43,814 bases of DNA, from contig JAFZZW010000084.1 in the NCBI GenBank assembly GCA_017615615.1, positions 1 to 43,814 on the forward strand, written 5' to 3'. The translations under genes and the position numbers were made by a program. The notes under the pieces are model-generated. The model was not told the origin of the DNA and did no database searches. It saw nothing but the letters and a program-made list of their open reading frames with translations. Positions 1 to 8,207 of the stretch are shown here, piece after piece (within the stretch, counting starts at the first letter, position 1; each line of letters begins with the position of its first letter). The DNA comes from Bacteroidales bacterium. GTDB lineage: Bacteria > Bacteroidota > Bacteroidia > Bacteroidales > UBA932.

Positions 1-250
1 CGAGGACGACGTGGGAGGCGCTACGTTGTCTTCGCGGGCAGGAAACGGGTGAAATGGCGGCAAAAACGTTCGCGAGGACGACGTGGGAGGCTCCACGTTG
101 TCTTCGCAGGCAGGAAACGGGGGAATGGCGGCAAAATCGTTCGCGAGGACGACGTGGGAGGCGCTACGTTGTCTTCGCGGGCAGGAAACGGGTGAAATGG
201 CGGCAAAAACGTTCGCGAGGACGACGTGGGAGGGCTCACGTTGTCTTCGC
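1..250. repeat. 72-bp tandem repeat array (about 3.5 units, cut by window edge)
   Basis: Units begin CGAGGACGACGTGGGAG at 1, 73, 144 and 216 (periods 72, 71, 72); the last is truncated near 250. Units differ at only a few positions. Each can fold: the arm beginning CGCGAGGACGACGT pairs with ACGTTGTCTTCGCG across a ~10-nt loop, giving a 14-bp stem with two G-U type positions. The array lies just beyond the rnr stop codon, and no gene is supported in 1-272. The open frames that cross it follow the repeat period and do not look like a protein. It may continue left of the window. Confidence 0.93.
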
Positions 251-272
251 GAATGGGATGAGTTCTTAGAAG

Positions 273-2561
273 CTATTTTTTGCGACCGCTGCGCTTGTGG
301 CCGGACTTGCTGTCATGCCCAGAGTTGCCACCACGAACGGACTTGCCGCCGAACCCGGATTTGCCGCCGAGCTTCTTGTGACCGCGGGGCAGTGGGGAGC
401 GGTAGGGCTCCTGGGTGGCGTCCTCCAGGGCGCGCTGGTCGGCGGAGAGGGAGTCGTAGGAGGAGATTTCTCCACTTCGCTTCGCTCCGGTCGAAATGAC
501 AGAGGAAGCACCGCGACCGGCATGGGCATAACGTCCCTCGTCATTGACGCCAAGTCCGGCGATCTCCGGCTCGATGAGCTCGAAGTCGAGCAGGCGCTGC
601 TCGAGGTTGGCGGCGGCGACGCGGATGCGGACGCGGTCGCCCAGGCGGTACTCGCGCCGAGTGCGGCGGCCGACGAGCCGGTAGCGCTTCTCGTCGAACT
701 CGAAGAAGTCGGAGCGCATCTCCCGCAGGGAGACCATGCCCTCGATGTGGGTTTCGTCCAGCTCGACGTACATCCCCCACTCCGTGACGCCGGAAACCGC
801 GCCGTCGAACTCCATTCCCACCTTGTCCTGCATGAACTCCACCAGCTTGTATTTTACGCTGGTGCGCTCTGCGTCCGCAGCCACCTGCTCGCGCATTGAC
901 GCGTACTGGCATTCAGCCTCGAAGCGGCCCTTGTCTACGGAATCCCCTCCCACGAGATACCGGGTAAGCAGCCTGTGAACCATAAGGTCGGGATAACGCC
1001 GGATAGGAGAGGTGAAATGTGTATAGAAACGGAATGCCAGGCCGTAATGGCCGATGTTCTCTGTGCTGTAAACCGCCTTGGCCATGGAGCGCAGGGCGAT
1101 GTTCTCGAACGCGCCGTGCTCCGGCTTGCCGACGGAAGAGCTCAGCAGTTCCCGCAGTGAGGCTGCCGCTCCGGCGCCGCTGGTGGCCTCTTTCATCTTG
1201 TACCCGAATCCCGCCGCGAATCCGCGAAGGCCTTCCAGTTTCTCGTAGTTGGGCTCGTCGTGGATACGATACACGAAGGTCTTGGCGTTTTTCATCTCCA
1301 CGCCGTTGAGCCTGCCGCCTGTAGCCACATACTCAGCCACAGTGCGGTTGGCCAGCAGCATGAACTCCTCTATGAGGTTGTTGGACTCCTTTGCAATCTT
1401 CTGATATACACGGACTGGCTTGCCGGCATCGTCCACCTCGACCTTCATCTCCGGACGGTCGAAGTTGATGGCTCCCGCCTTGAATCGCGCCTGCCGGAAA
1501 ATGCGCGCCAGCTTGTCCAGCGTAAGGATTGCTTCTTCCAGTTCCGACGGCGCAGTGGGAGGATTGTCGATGATGGCCTGCGCCTGCTCGTAATCCATCC
1601 TGCTGTTGGAGCGTATGACGGTACGCCCTATCCAGCGGGATTTGACCGAACCCTTGGGGCCGATTTCGAATACGGCGGCGAAGGTGAGCTTGTCCTCATC
1701 CTGCCTCAGGGAGCAAAGCTTGTTGCAAAGCTTCTCCGGAAGCATGGGGACGGTGCGGTCCACAAGATAGACTGACGTGCCTCTCTCGCGGGCCTCGGCA
1801 TCCACCGCGGTGCCCGGCTTGACGTAATAGGACACGTCGGCGATATGGACGCCAACCTCGTAGTTGCCGTTCTGCAACTTCTTGAAGGAGAGGGCGTCGT
1901 CGAAGTCCTTGGCATCGGAAGGGTCAATGGTGAAGGTAAGGGTGTCGCGGAAGTCCTTGCGTCCCTTGAGGTCGGCGGGGGTGATTTCCTCGGAAATCTT
2001 GTCCGCCGCCTTCTCCACCTCGTTGCTGAAGCGGTACGGCAGGTTGAATTCGGCCAGAATGGCGTGCATCTCGGTCTCATTCTCCCCGGGCAAGCCGAGG
2101 ACGTCGACAACGTGGCCGTGAGGACCGAGGTCGCGGCGCTCCCAGCGGTCAACGACGGCTGCCACCTTCATGCCGGCCTCGGCGCCCATGGAACGGGCCT
2201 CTTCGGCATCGACCTCAATGTCGTACGGCATGGATTTGCTCTGCATGAGCACCCATCCCTGGGCGCCCACGAAATGCATATATCCGACGAAAGGAGCCTT
2301 GTTGCGTTCCAATATCTCCACCACCTCGCCCTCGCGGCGCCTGCCGGACGCCTGCTTGGATACCGATACACGGACGATATCGCCGTTGAGCGCGTGACGC
2401 GTCTTGGCGGCCTTGACGAAAATGTCGTCCTCCTGCCCCTCGACCGTAACGAAGATGAACCCCTCGCGGGTCATCTGTACCTTGCCGACAAACTGCGGCG
2501 CCGGCTTGCGGGAACTCTGGCGTTCCTTGGGATTCCGGCGCGATCCGCTTCTTTTTTTCAT
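273..2561 (-). CDS. rnr: Ribonuclease R (RNB-family 3'-5' exoribonuclease)
   Basis: Processive 3'-5' exoribonuclease that degrades structured RNA in the cytoplasm. The 762-residue product has an N-terminal basic stretch, cold-shock-type OB domains (about residues 25-150), the RNB catalytic domain with the acidic cluster DPSDAKDFDDA at 213-223, a C-terminal S1 domain (about 590-675) and a basic Gly/Lys/Ser-rich tail, as is usual for RNase R. The ATG at 2561 overlaps the manA stop by 4 nt (ATGA), so translation is probably coupled. It is the last gene of a nine-gene minus-strand unit. Oddity: residues about 686-703 are encoded by a dispersed palindromic repeat (463-504) that has kept the frame. 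Confidence 0.96.
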   Translation of the reverse strand: MKKRSGSRRNPKERQSSRKPAPQFVGKVQMTREGFIFVTVEGQEDDIFVKAAKTRHALNGDIVRVSVSKQASGRRREGEVVEILERNKAPFVGYMHFVGAQGWVLMQSKSMPYDIEVDAEEARSMGAEAGMKVAAVVDRWERRDLGPHGHVVDVLGLPGENETEMHAILAEFNLPYRFSNEVEKAADKISEEITPADLKGRKDFRDTLTFTIDPSDAKDFDDALSFKKLQNGNYEVGVHIADVSYYVKPGTAVDAEARERGTSVYLVDRTVPMLPEKLCNKLCSLRQDEDKLTFAAVFEIGPKGSVKSRWIGRTVIRSNSRMDYEQAQAIIDNPPTAPSELEEAILTLDKLARIFRQARFKAGAINFDRPEMKVEVDDAGKPVRVYQKIAKESNNLIEEFMLLANRTVAEYVATGGRLNGVEMKNAKTFVYRIHDEPNYEKLEGLRGFAAGFGYKMKEATSGAGAAASLRELLSSSVGKPEHGAFENIALRSMAKAVYSTENIGHYGLAFRFYTHFTSPIRRYPDLMVHRLLTRYLVGGDSVDKGRFEAECQYASMREQVAADAERTSVKYKLVEFMQDKVGMEFDGAVSGVTEWGMYVELDETHIEGMVSLREMRSDFFEFDEKRYRLVGRRTRREYRLGDRVRIRVAAANLEQRLLDFELIEPEIAGLGVNDEGRYAHAGRGASSVISTGAKRSGEISSYDSLSADQRALEDATQEPYRSPLPRGHKKLGGKSGFGGKSVRGGNSGHDSKSGHKRSGRKK
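463..504. repeat. REP-like palindromic element inserted in frame in rnr
   Basis: The segment runs from GAGATTTCTCCACTTCGC to GGTCGAAATGACAGA. The outer arms ATTTC and GAAAT are complementary, and the middle is the repetitive TTCGCTTCGCTCC. From memory this is a very common dispersed element in Bacteroidota genomes, usually intergenic. On the minus strand it is read as part of rnr and gives the peptide STGAKRSGEIS. The hairpins at 35908, 39806 and 43500 have the same general layout (TCATT...AATCT). Confidence 0.75.
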
Positions 2562-3472
2562 AATTGTCCGATTAGCAGTTTAAGTCCTTCGGGGCCGGGG
2601 ATGAACTCCATCTCCCGGGAGCTCGCAGACACGAGCAGGCAGCCGTCGGCGCCTATCTCCGCCTCCTGGCCGTCGCTGCGGACAGTGCCGCCGCCCCCCA
2701 CGCACATAAGCATCTGGAAACTGTCTCGCCCGCTTATGTCAATCTTGAACGGACGGTCGAGGTCCAGCAGCGTGGTGGTGAAATAAGGGCAGCTGACGAG
2801 AGGGATCTCGGCGTCCTTGACATGCTCGTACCGCGTGCGGTAGTCGGGATAGACGTGATAGTCGATGGCGTCCTTGGCAAGTTCGGTATGAAGCTGCCGG
2901 GGCTTGCCGTCCAGTCCGGGGCGGTTGTAATCGTACAGACGGTATGTCATATCCGAAGTCTGCTGGATTTCAGCAATGTAGCTGCCGGGCAGAAGGGCAT
3001 GGATGCGTCCCGTAGGGATGAAAAAGACGTCGCCCTCGGCAATCTTGTGATGGGCGAGGACGTCCGTAATCGTACCGTCCTCAACCTTACGGACATAATC
3101 GTCCGGGGTGATGGACTCCGAGAGGCCCGCCATAAGCTCGGCCCCCTCTTCGGCACGGATGACGTACCACATCTCGTTCTTCCCGTGCTGTCCGTGGCGC
3201 TGCTGTGCCAATTCTTCCGACGGGTGCACCTGAATGCTGAGGGGCTCATGTACGTCGAGGAATTTGACCAGCAGGGGGAATTCGTCGCCGTAGGTCCCAT
3301 AGGTCTTCTGCCCGACGAGGGCCCCTTTGTATTTGGCAACCAGTTCGTTGATTGTAAGTCCCTTGTCGGGCCCGTCGGCCACGATGGAAATGCGCTCCGG
3401 ATACCCCGATAGCACCCATAGCTCCGAGCCCCATACCATGAGGCGCAGGATTGGATTGAGGCGGAAAATCAT
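2558..3472 (-). CDS. manA: Mannose-6-phosphate isomerase, class I type
   Basis: Interconverts mannose-6-phosphate and fructose-6-phosphate; Zn-dependent, cytoplasmic. The 304-residue cupin protein carries the expected metal ligands: Gln81 and His83 in the QVHPSE motif, Glu100 in KNEMWYV, and His158 in PTGRIHAL. The length fits short bacterial type I enzymes. The ATG at 3472 overlaps the gpmI stop (ATGA), and its own stop overlaps the rnr start in the same way, so gpmI-manA-rnr are probably translated as a coupled block. The frame stays open upstream of 3472, but that part is only a shadow of gpmI. Confidence 0.93.
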   Translation of the reverse strand: MIFRLNPILRLMVWGSELWVLSGYPERISIVADGPDKGLTINELVAKYKGALVGQKTYGTYGDEFPLLVKFLDVHEPLSIQVHPSEELAQQRHGQHGKNEMWYVIRAEEGAELMAGLSESITPDDYVRKVEDGTITDVLAHHKIAEGDVFFIPTGRIHALLPGSYIAEIQQTSDMTYRLYDYNRPGLDGKPRQLHTELAKDAIDYHVYPDYRTRYEHVKDAEIPLVSCPYFTTTLLDLDRPFKIDISGRDSFQMLMCVGGGGTVRSDGQEAEIGADGCLLVSASSREMEFIPGPEGLKLLIGQL

Positions 3473-4986
3473 ATCAGCGGTTCGGCGGTCATCGCTGCCG
3501 GCTGGGGGATGCCCATAAGCTTGAGGATGGTGGGGGCCACGTTGCAGAGGGCTCCGTCCTTGACTGTCTTGACCTCGGGACTGGCGCCTATGACGATGAA
3601 CTGCACCAGGTTGAGCGAATGGGCGGTGTTGGGGCTGCCGTCCTCGTTGACCGCATAGTCGGCGTTGCCGTGGTCGGCGGTAAGGAGCACAGTGTATCCG
3701 TGGTTGAGGGCACAGGTGACGGTGGTCTCCACGCAGCCGTCGATGCATCCTACGGCATTGCAGATAGCCTTGTAAACGCCGGTATGTCCCACCATGTCGC
3801 CGTTGGCGAAGTTGAGGATAATCAGGTCGTTGCGCTCGCTGCGGATGGCCTCGCACAGGCGGTCTGTCACTTCAACGGCACTCATCTCCGGCTGAAGGTC
3901 GTAGGTGGCCACCTTGGGTGAGTTGACCAGGATGCGGTCTTCGCCCTCGAACGGGGCCTCGCGTCCGCCGTTGAAGAAGAAGGTCACGTGGGCGTATTTC
4001 TCGGTCTCGGCGATGCGCAGTTGCTTGAGGCCGGCACGGGAGATGGTCTCGCCCAAAGTGTCGGTGACTTCTTCCTTGGGGAAGAGGATATGGAGTCCCT
4101 GGAAAGAGGCGTCGTAAGGAGTGAGGGTGCAGTAATACAGGGGGATGGTGTGCATGCCTTCCTCTGGCATGTCGTTCTGGGTGAGCACGCTCGTGAGCTC
4201 GCGGGCGCGGTCGTTGCGGAAGTTGTAGAAAATGACGCAGTCGCCATCCTCTACCGTAGCGAGGGGCTTGCCGTCCTTTTCTATGACGATGGGCTTGATG
4301 AATTCGTCGGTAACTTCCGCATCGTAGGACGCCTGGATGCCCTCCAGTGCGCTTGCAAACCTGGCGCCCTTGCCCTCGACAAGCATGTCGTAGGCTTCCT
4401 TGACGCGGGCCCAGCGCTTGTCGCGGTCCATGGCGTAAAAGCGTCCGCAGACGGTGGCGATCTTGCCGGTGGTGGCGGCCATCTTCTCTTCAAGCTCCTT
4501 TACGAAGCCGTAGCCGCTGCGGGGGTCGGTGTCGCGGCCGTCCATGAAACAGTGGACATAGACGTCGCTAATGCCCTCGTTCTTAGCCTCGGCGAGGAAC
4601 TCGTAGAGGTGCTCCAGGGATGAATGTACGCCACCGTGCGAGCAGAGGCCGAAGAAATGGAGTTTCCTGCCCGATTGCTTTACGTAATCGTATGCGGCAC
4701 GGATTTCCTTGTTCTGCAGGAGCTTGTGCTCGCGGCAGGCCATGTTGACCTTGACGAGGTCCTGATAGACGACGCGGCCGGCGCCGAGGTTCATGTGTCC
4801 TACCTCGGAGTTGCCCATCTGGCCGTCGGGAAGGCCGACGTACTCGCCGCACGCGTGAAGATGGGCCATGGGATATTTGGCACGCAGGCTGTCGATGAAC
4901 GGCGCACCCTGCGTATAAATGGCATTGCTGCGGTCGTGGCGTCCCTCGCCCCAACCGTCCAGAATCATCAGAAGAACTTTATTCAT
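3469..4986 (-). CDS. gpmI: Phosphoglycerate mutase, 2,3-bisphosphoglycerate-independent
   Basis: Interconverts 3- and 2-phosphoglycerate in glycolysis, Mn-dependent. The 505-residue product begins [15 protein letters not shown] (metal-binding DGWG), has the nucleophile Ser60 in [10 protein letters not shown] and a late TADHGNAD metal site, all typical of the alkaline-phosphatase-superfamily enzyme. A TTG at 4995 is in frame, but the ATG at 4986 fits the family start. It lies 15 bp after the M3 peptidase gene and overlaps manA by 4 nt. A central glycolytic gene at the end of a surface-protein operon is an odd combination; an internal promoter is possible, though none is obvious. Confidence 0.96.
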   Translation of the reverse strand: MNKVLLMILDGWGEGRHDRSNAIYTQGAPFIDSLRAKYPMAHLHACGEYVGLPDGQMGNSEVGHMNLGAGRVVYQDLVKVNMACREHKLLQNKEIRAAYDYVKQSGRKLHFFGLCSHGGVHSSLEHLYEFLAEAKNEGISDVYVHCFMDGRDTDPRSGYGFVKELEEKMAATTGKIATVCGRFYAMDRDKRWARVKEAYDMLVEGKGARFASALEGIQASYDAEVTDEFIKPIVIEKDGKPLATVEDGDCVIFYNFRNDRARELTSVLTQNDMPEEGMHTIPLYYCTLTPYDASFQGLHILFPKEEVTDTLGETISRAGLKQLRIAETEKYAHVTFFFNGGREAPFEGEDRILVNSPKVATYDLQPEMSAVEVTDRLCEAIRSERNDLIILNFANGDMVGHTGVYKAICNAVGCIDGCVETTVTCALNHGYTVLLTADHGNADYAVNEDGSPNTAHSLNLVQFIVIGASPEVKTVKDGALCNVAPTILKLMGIPQPAAMTAEPLI

Positions 4987-5001
4987 AGTGTCCAATATTA
5001 T

Positions 5002-6969
5002 TTACAGGCCGCGGGCACGCAGGAGTGCACCAGGGTCGGGGTCGGCGCCGCGCCAGGAGCGGAAGAGCGTCATAGGCTCTTCGCTGCCGCCCTTTTCAAG
5101 GAAGGTGCGGCGGAAGCTGTCGGCTGTCTCTTTGTTATAGACGCCGTCGGCCTTGAACTTCTCCCATGCATCCACGGCAAGCACCTCGCTCCACAGGTAG
5201 CTGTAGTAGCCGGCGCTGTAGCCGCTGTTGAAGATATGGTTGAAGTAGGATGTGCGGTAACGGGGGATGATTTCGTCAATCAGGCCCATTTCCCTGCAGA
5301 CCTTGTCCTCGAAGGCGCGGATGTCGTCGGGGCCGTTGAAGGCGGCAAGTTCAGCGGAGGAAAGCTCATGCCACTTCATGTCGAGGATGCTGGCGGCGCA
5401 GGTCTCCCCTGCCTGGAAACACTGGTTGAACACGGTGGCGGCGTTTATCCTGGCCACAAGTTCCGCAGGTATTGTCTCGCCGGTCTGGTAATTATGGGCG
5501 TAAACTGCAAGCATTTCCGGCTCGAGGGCGAAGTTCTCGTTGAACTGGGAGAACATCTCCACGAAGTCACGGGCCACGTTGGTACCGCTTACGGTCTCGT
5601 AGTTGCACTGGGTAAGGAATCCGTGAAGGGCATGTCCGAACTCGTGGAATGCGGTCTGGACATTGTCTATCGTAAGGAGTGAAGGTCCGTTCGCGGGATC
5701 GGGGAAATTGCAAACGTTTACGATGATCGGACGCACGCCGGCGCGCTCCTCGCGGAAATTGTTCATCCATGCGCCGCCCCTCTTGGTAGGACGCACGAAG
5801 TAATCGCGGTAGAAGATGCCGATAAGCGTTCCGTCGGCGTCGGTGAGCTTGTAGGCACTGGCGGCCGGGTTGTAAACCTCCACCTCGGGAGCCGGCTCGA
5901 TCTTGATGCCGTAAACCTTTTCCGCTGCGGCGAATACGCCGTTGAGGACGCTGTCGGCCTGGAAGTAAGGCTTGGTCTGGTTCTCGTCCAGGGCGTACTT
6001 GAGTTCGCGAAGCTTGGCGGCATAGTAGCCCCAGTCCCAGGCCTCGATCTTATGGCCCGCGATATCGGCCATTTCCTTCATCTGCACCCTGGCGCTGCGC
6101 ATGCAGGCGTCCATGATGGGCTGGAGGAAGTTGTCCACGGTGGCGGGGTCGCCGGCCATCTTGTCCGACAGCTGGAAGGCCGCGAAATTGGGATATCCGA
6201 GGAGCTCGGACATCTCTGCACGGAGTTTGAGGATCTCCAGCACTATGCCGTTGTTGTCATGCTCTCCCCCGTTGCCGCGGGAAGAATAGGCCTTGAAGAC
6301 CTGCTCGCGCTTGCTGCGGTCGGGGCAGGTGGACATGAAGTCGTAATACTCGCTGACGGTGATTCCGGTGGCTTCCTTGAAAGCGTTGTTCTCTGCAAGG
6401 AGGTTCTGGCCGAATTTCTGGCTCAGGGTGCTCAGGCGGGTGCTGATTTCCGCAAAACGGGCCCTGGAGGCGCCCTGGAGGCCCACGCCGTTGCGCTCGA
6501 AGGCCTGGTAAATCTTCTTCACGACCATCTGCTGCTCGCGGGTAAGGCTCCCTGAATCCTCATACACGGCCTTGACGCGGGCGAAGAGGTCTTCGTTCAT
6601 GAGGATCTCGTTTGACGCGTCTGCGAGCATGGGGGTAACCTCCTCCTCGATCTTCTGCATCTCGGGGGTGGAATCGCTTTCCGCAAGGTTGAAGAATACG
6701 CCGACGACGCGGTCAAGTATGGGGCTGGCTTCCTCGTAGGCAAGGATGGTGTTGTCGAAGGTGGGAGCCTCCGGGTTGTCGATGATGGCCTGAACTGCGG
6801 CCTTCTGTTCCGCTATGCCGGCCTTGAATGCAGGCATGTAGTCGGATGTCTTTATCTGGGAAAACGGAGCGTTTCCGTACGGGGTATCCCATTCCTGGAA
6901 GAAGGGATTCCTGTCGCCACAAGCTGTCATAACGATTGCGGTTGCAATAAGTAGCAGTGTTTTTTTCAT
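5002..6969 (-). CDS. M3-family metallopeptidase lipoprotein (Dcp/oligopeptidase-A type)
   Basis: Zinc oligopeptidase of the thimet oligopeptidase/peptidyl-dipeptidase family. The zinc motif HEFGH lies at residues 442-446. The 655-residue length is close to the usual ~680. An N-terminal hydrophobic segment ends in TAC (Cys17), so the protein is probably lipid-anchored in the periplasm or at the outer membrane, as in other Bacteroidales Dcp proteins. The ATG overlaps the stop of the DUF5689 gene by 4 nt. Its likely job is to trim short peptides; a direct link to the neighbouring nucleases is not evident. Confidence 0.92.
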   Translation of the reverse strand: MKKTLLLIATAIVMTACGDRNPFFQEWDTPYGNAPFSQIKTSDYMPAFKAGIAEQKAAVQAIIDNPEAPTFDNTILAYEEASPILDRVVGVFFNLAESDSTPEMQKIEEEVTPMLADASNEILMNEDLFARVKAVYEDSGSLTREQQMVVKKIYQAFERNGVGLQGASRARFAEISTRLSTLSQKFGQNLLAENNAFKEATGITVSEYYDFMSTCPDRSKREQVFKAYSSRGNGGEHDNNGIVLEILKLRAEMSELLGYPNFAAFQLSDKMAGDPATVDNFLQPIMDACMRSARVQMKEMADIAGHKIEAWDWGYYAAKLRELKYALDENQTKPYFQADSVLNGVFAAAEKVYGIKIEPAPEVEVYNPAASAYKLTDADGTLIGIFYRDYFVRPTKRGGAWMNNFREERAGVRPIIVNVCNFPDPANGPSLLTIDNVQTAFHEFGHALHGFLTQCNYETVSGTNVARDFVEMFSQFNENFALEPEMLAVYAHNYQTGETIPAELVARINAATVFNQCFQAGETCAASILDMKWHELSSAELAAFNGPDDIRAFEDKVCREMGLIDEIIPRYRTSYFNHIFNSGYSAGYYSYLWSEVLAVDAWEKFKADGVYNKETADSFRRTFLEKGGSEEPMTLFRSWRGADPDPGALLRARGL

Positions 6970-8204
6970 TCTTCGCCTATCACTAAAATATTCTTGGTAT
7001 CTCCGCTGTAAGAGGCGCTCAGAAGAGTGAACTGGGCGCTGCCCTGGTAGCGGGAAAGGATGCCTGTCATGTCAAGGGACTTTGAGCCGTCGCGGATGTC
7101 GGCGGGGATTTCGAAGTCCGCAAAACGGGCGTAACCGCTGGTGCGGACCTGGACCTCCACTCCGTCGTACATGAAATACTGGCTGACGCTCTGGGCGCCC
7201 GCGAATTCCATGATAACCTCCTTGTAAGGGCGCTTGTAGCCGAAATAAGTGGAATCGGTCTTGGACTCTCCGACAGTGCCGTAATGGGAGGAACCGCTGC
7301 CGATTTCCAGTTCGTCCCAGTCACCGGCCTGCATGTGCGCCAGGAAACGGTGCTTGGTGAGGGCCCAGGTATTGACGCCGTAGGTATAATCGTTCTTGGT
7401 AGTATTGTTCAGAGGAGAAGAGATGAAAACGCGGTTCCAGGGCTCATCGGAGGTATGGTTCTGGTTGGGGTCGGGGTAGAAGAGGCAGAATACCTCCTTG
7501 CCACCGTACTGATTGCCGTATTTGACATTCTTCAGCGAAACAAGCTGGCCGACGTACTTGTTCTGGAGATCGTTGCGAATGGCGGCGATCTGAGCTCCGG
7601 TGAGGTTGTCCAGCGCCTTGATGCGCTTGTCCTTCGGAAGGATTTCTCCCTTGATCACGTGAGCGTCGATAGTGGGCTGGAAATCCAGATAAGAAACCTC
7701 GTAATCGTCGGCATTGACGAGCACGCCTTTGTCGTTGAGCTTCTTGCCGCGCTCCAGGCCAAGCTGGATGAGGCCGGCGCCGCCATAATTGCCGCTCTTG
7801 TTGCCATACTCCCCGAGAGTCAGGCCGTTGCAATTGACATAGAGGATCTGGCCCAGCTTGTAATCGTCGTAAGAGCTGGAGCGGCCGATCTTGAAGTCGA
7901 TTGCTCCGGTCCCGTCCTGCAGATAAATCTCGCGGTAAACGTTTCCGCTTTCGTCAGAGGTGGTGATTTCTCCGCGGATAACGAGCGGCTGCTCTATCTT
8001 GACGGGATTGCCATGGGTCTTGTACAAGGCCTTGAGGTCCTTGATGCTGGTGAATTCCGCCACTCCGAACTTGGCGCGGGCCTCGGCGTCGGTGGCGCCC
8101 ACGAAGGCTGCGGGCTCACTGTACTTGAACGTGAACACAGGTTCGAACTCCTCGCAGGATACTGCAAGGGCCAATGCGAAAAGGGAAAACAATATCTTTT
8201 TCAT
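6966..8204 (-). CDS. DUF5689-family lipoprotein
   Basis: 412 residues with a lipoprotein signal (cysteine 17, in AVSCEE; acidic +2/+3 residues often mark surface export in Bacteroidota). Residues about 60-240 look like DUF5689: an OB-like fold with phrases such as VIRGEITTSDESGNVYREIY and LQDGTGAIDFKI. The remainder is a beta-rich C-terminal domain. The biochemical function is unknown. It follows the TonB-dependent receptor by 3 bp, the position usually taken by the surface partner of a receptor. Similar OB-like modules recur in the lipoproteins at 13371 and 16771. Confidence 0.85.
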   Translation of the reverse strand: MKKILFSLFALALAVSCEEFEPVFTFKYSEPAAFVGATDAEARAKFGVAEFTSIKDLKALYKTHGNPVKIEQPLVIRGEITTSDESGNVYREIYLQDGTGAIDFKIGRSSSYDDYKLGQILYVNCNGLTLGEYGNKSGNYGGAGLIQLGLERGKKLNDKGVLVNADDYEVSYLDFQPTIDAHVIKGEILPKDKRIKALDNLTGAQIAAIRNDLQNKYVGQLVSLKNVKYGNQYGGKEVFCLFYPDPNQNHTSDEPWNRVFISSPLNNTTKNDYTYGVNTWALTKHRFLAHMQAGDWDELEIGSGSSHYGTVGESKTDSTYFGYKRPYKEVIMEFAGAQSVSQYFMYDGVEVQVRTSGYARFADFEIPADIRDGSKSLDMTGILSRYQGSAQFTLLSASYSGDTKNILVIGEE

Positions 8205-8207
8205 GGC

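Noticed and set aside
3473-3856. N-terminal extension of manA
   Set aside because: The upstream frame is a shadow of gpmI; the overlap ATG at 3472 gives the normal protein length.
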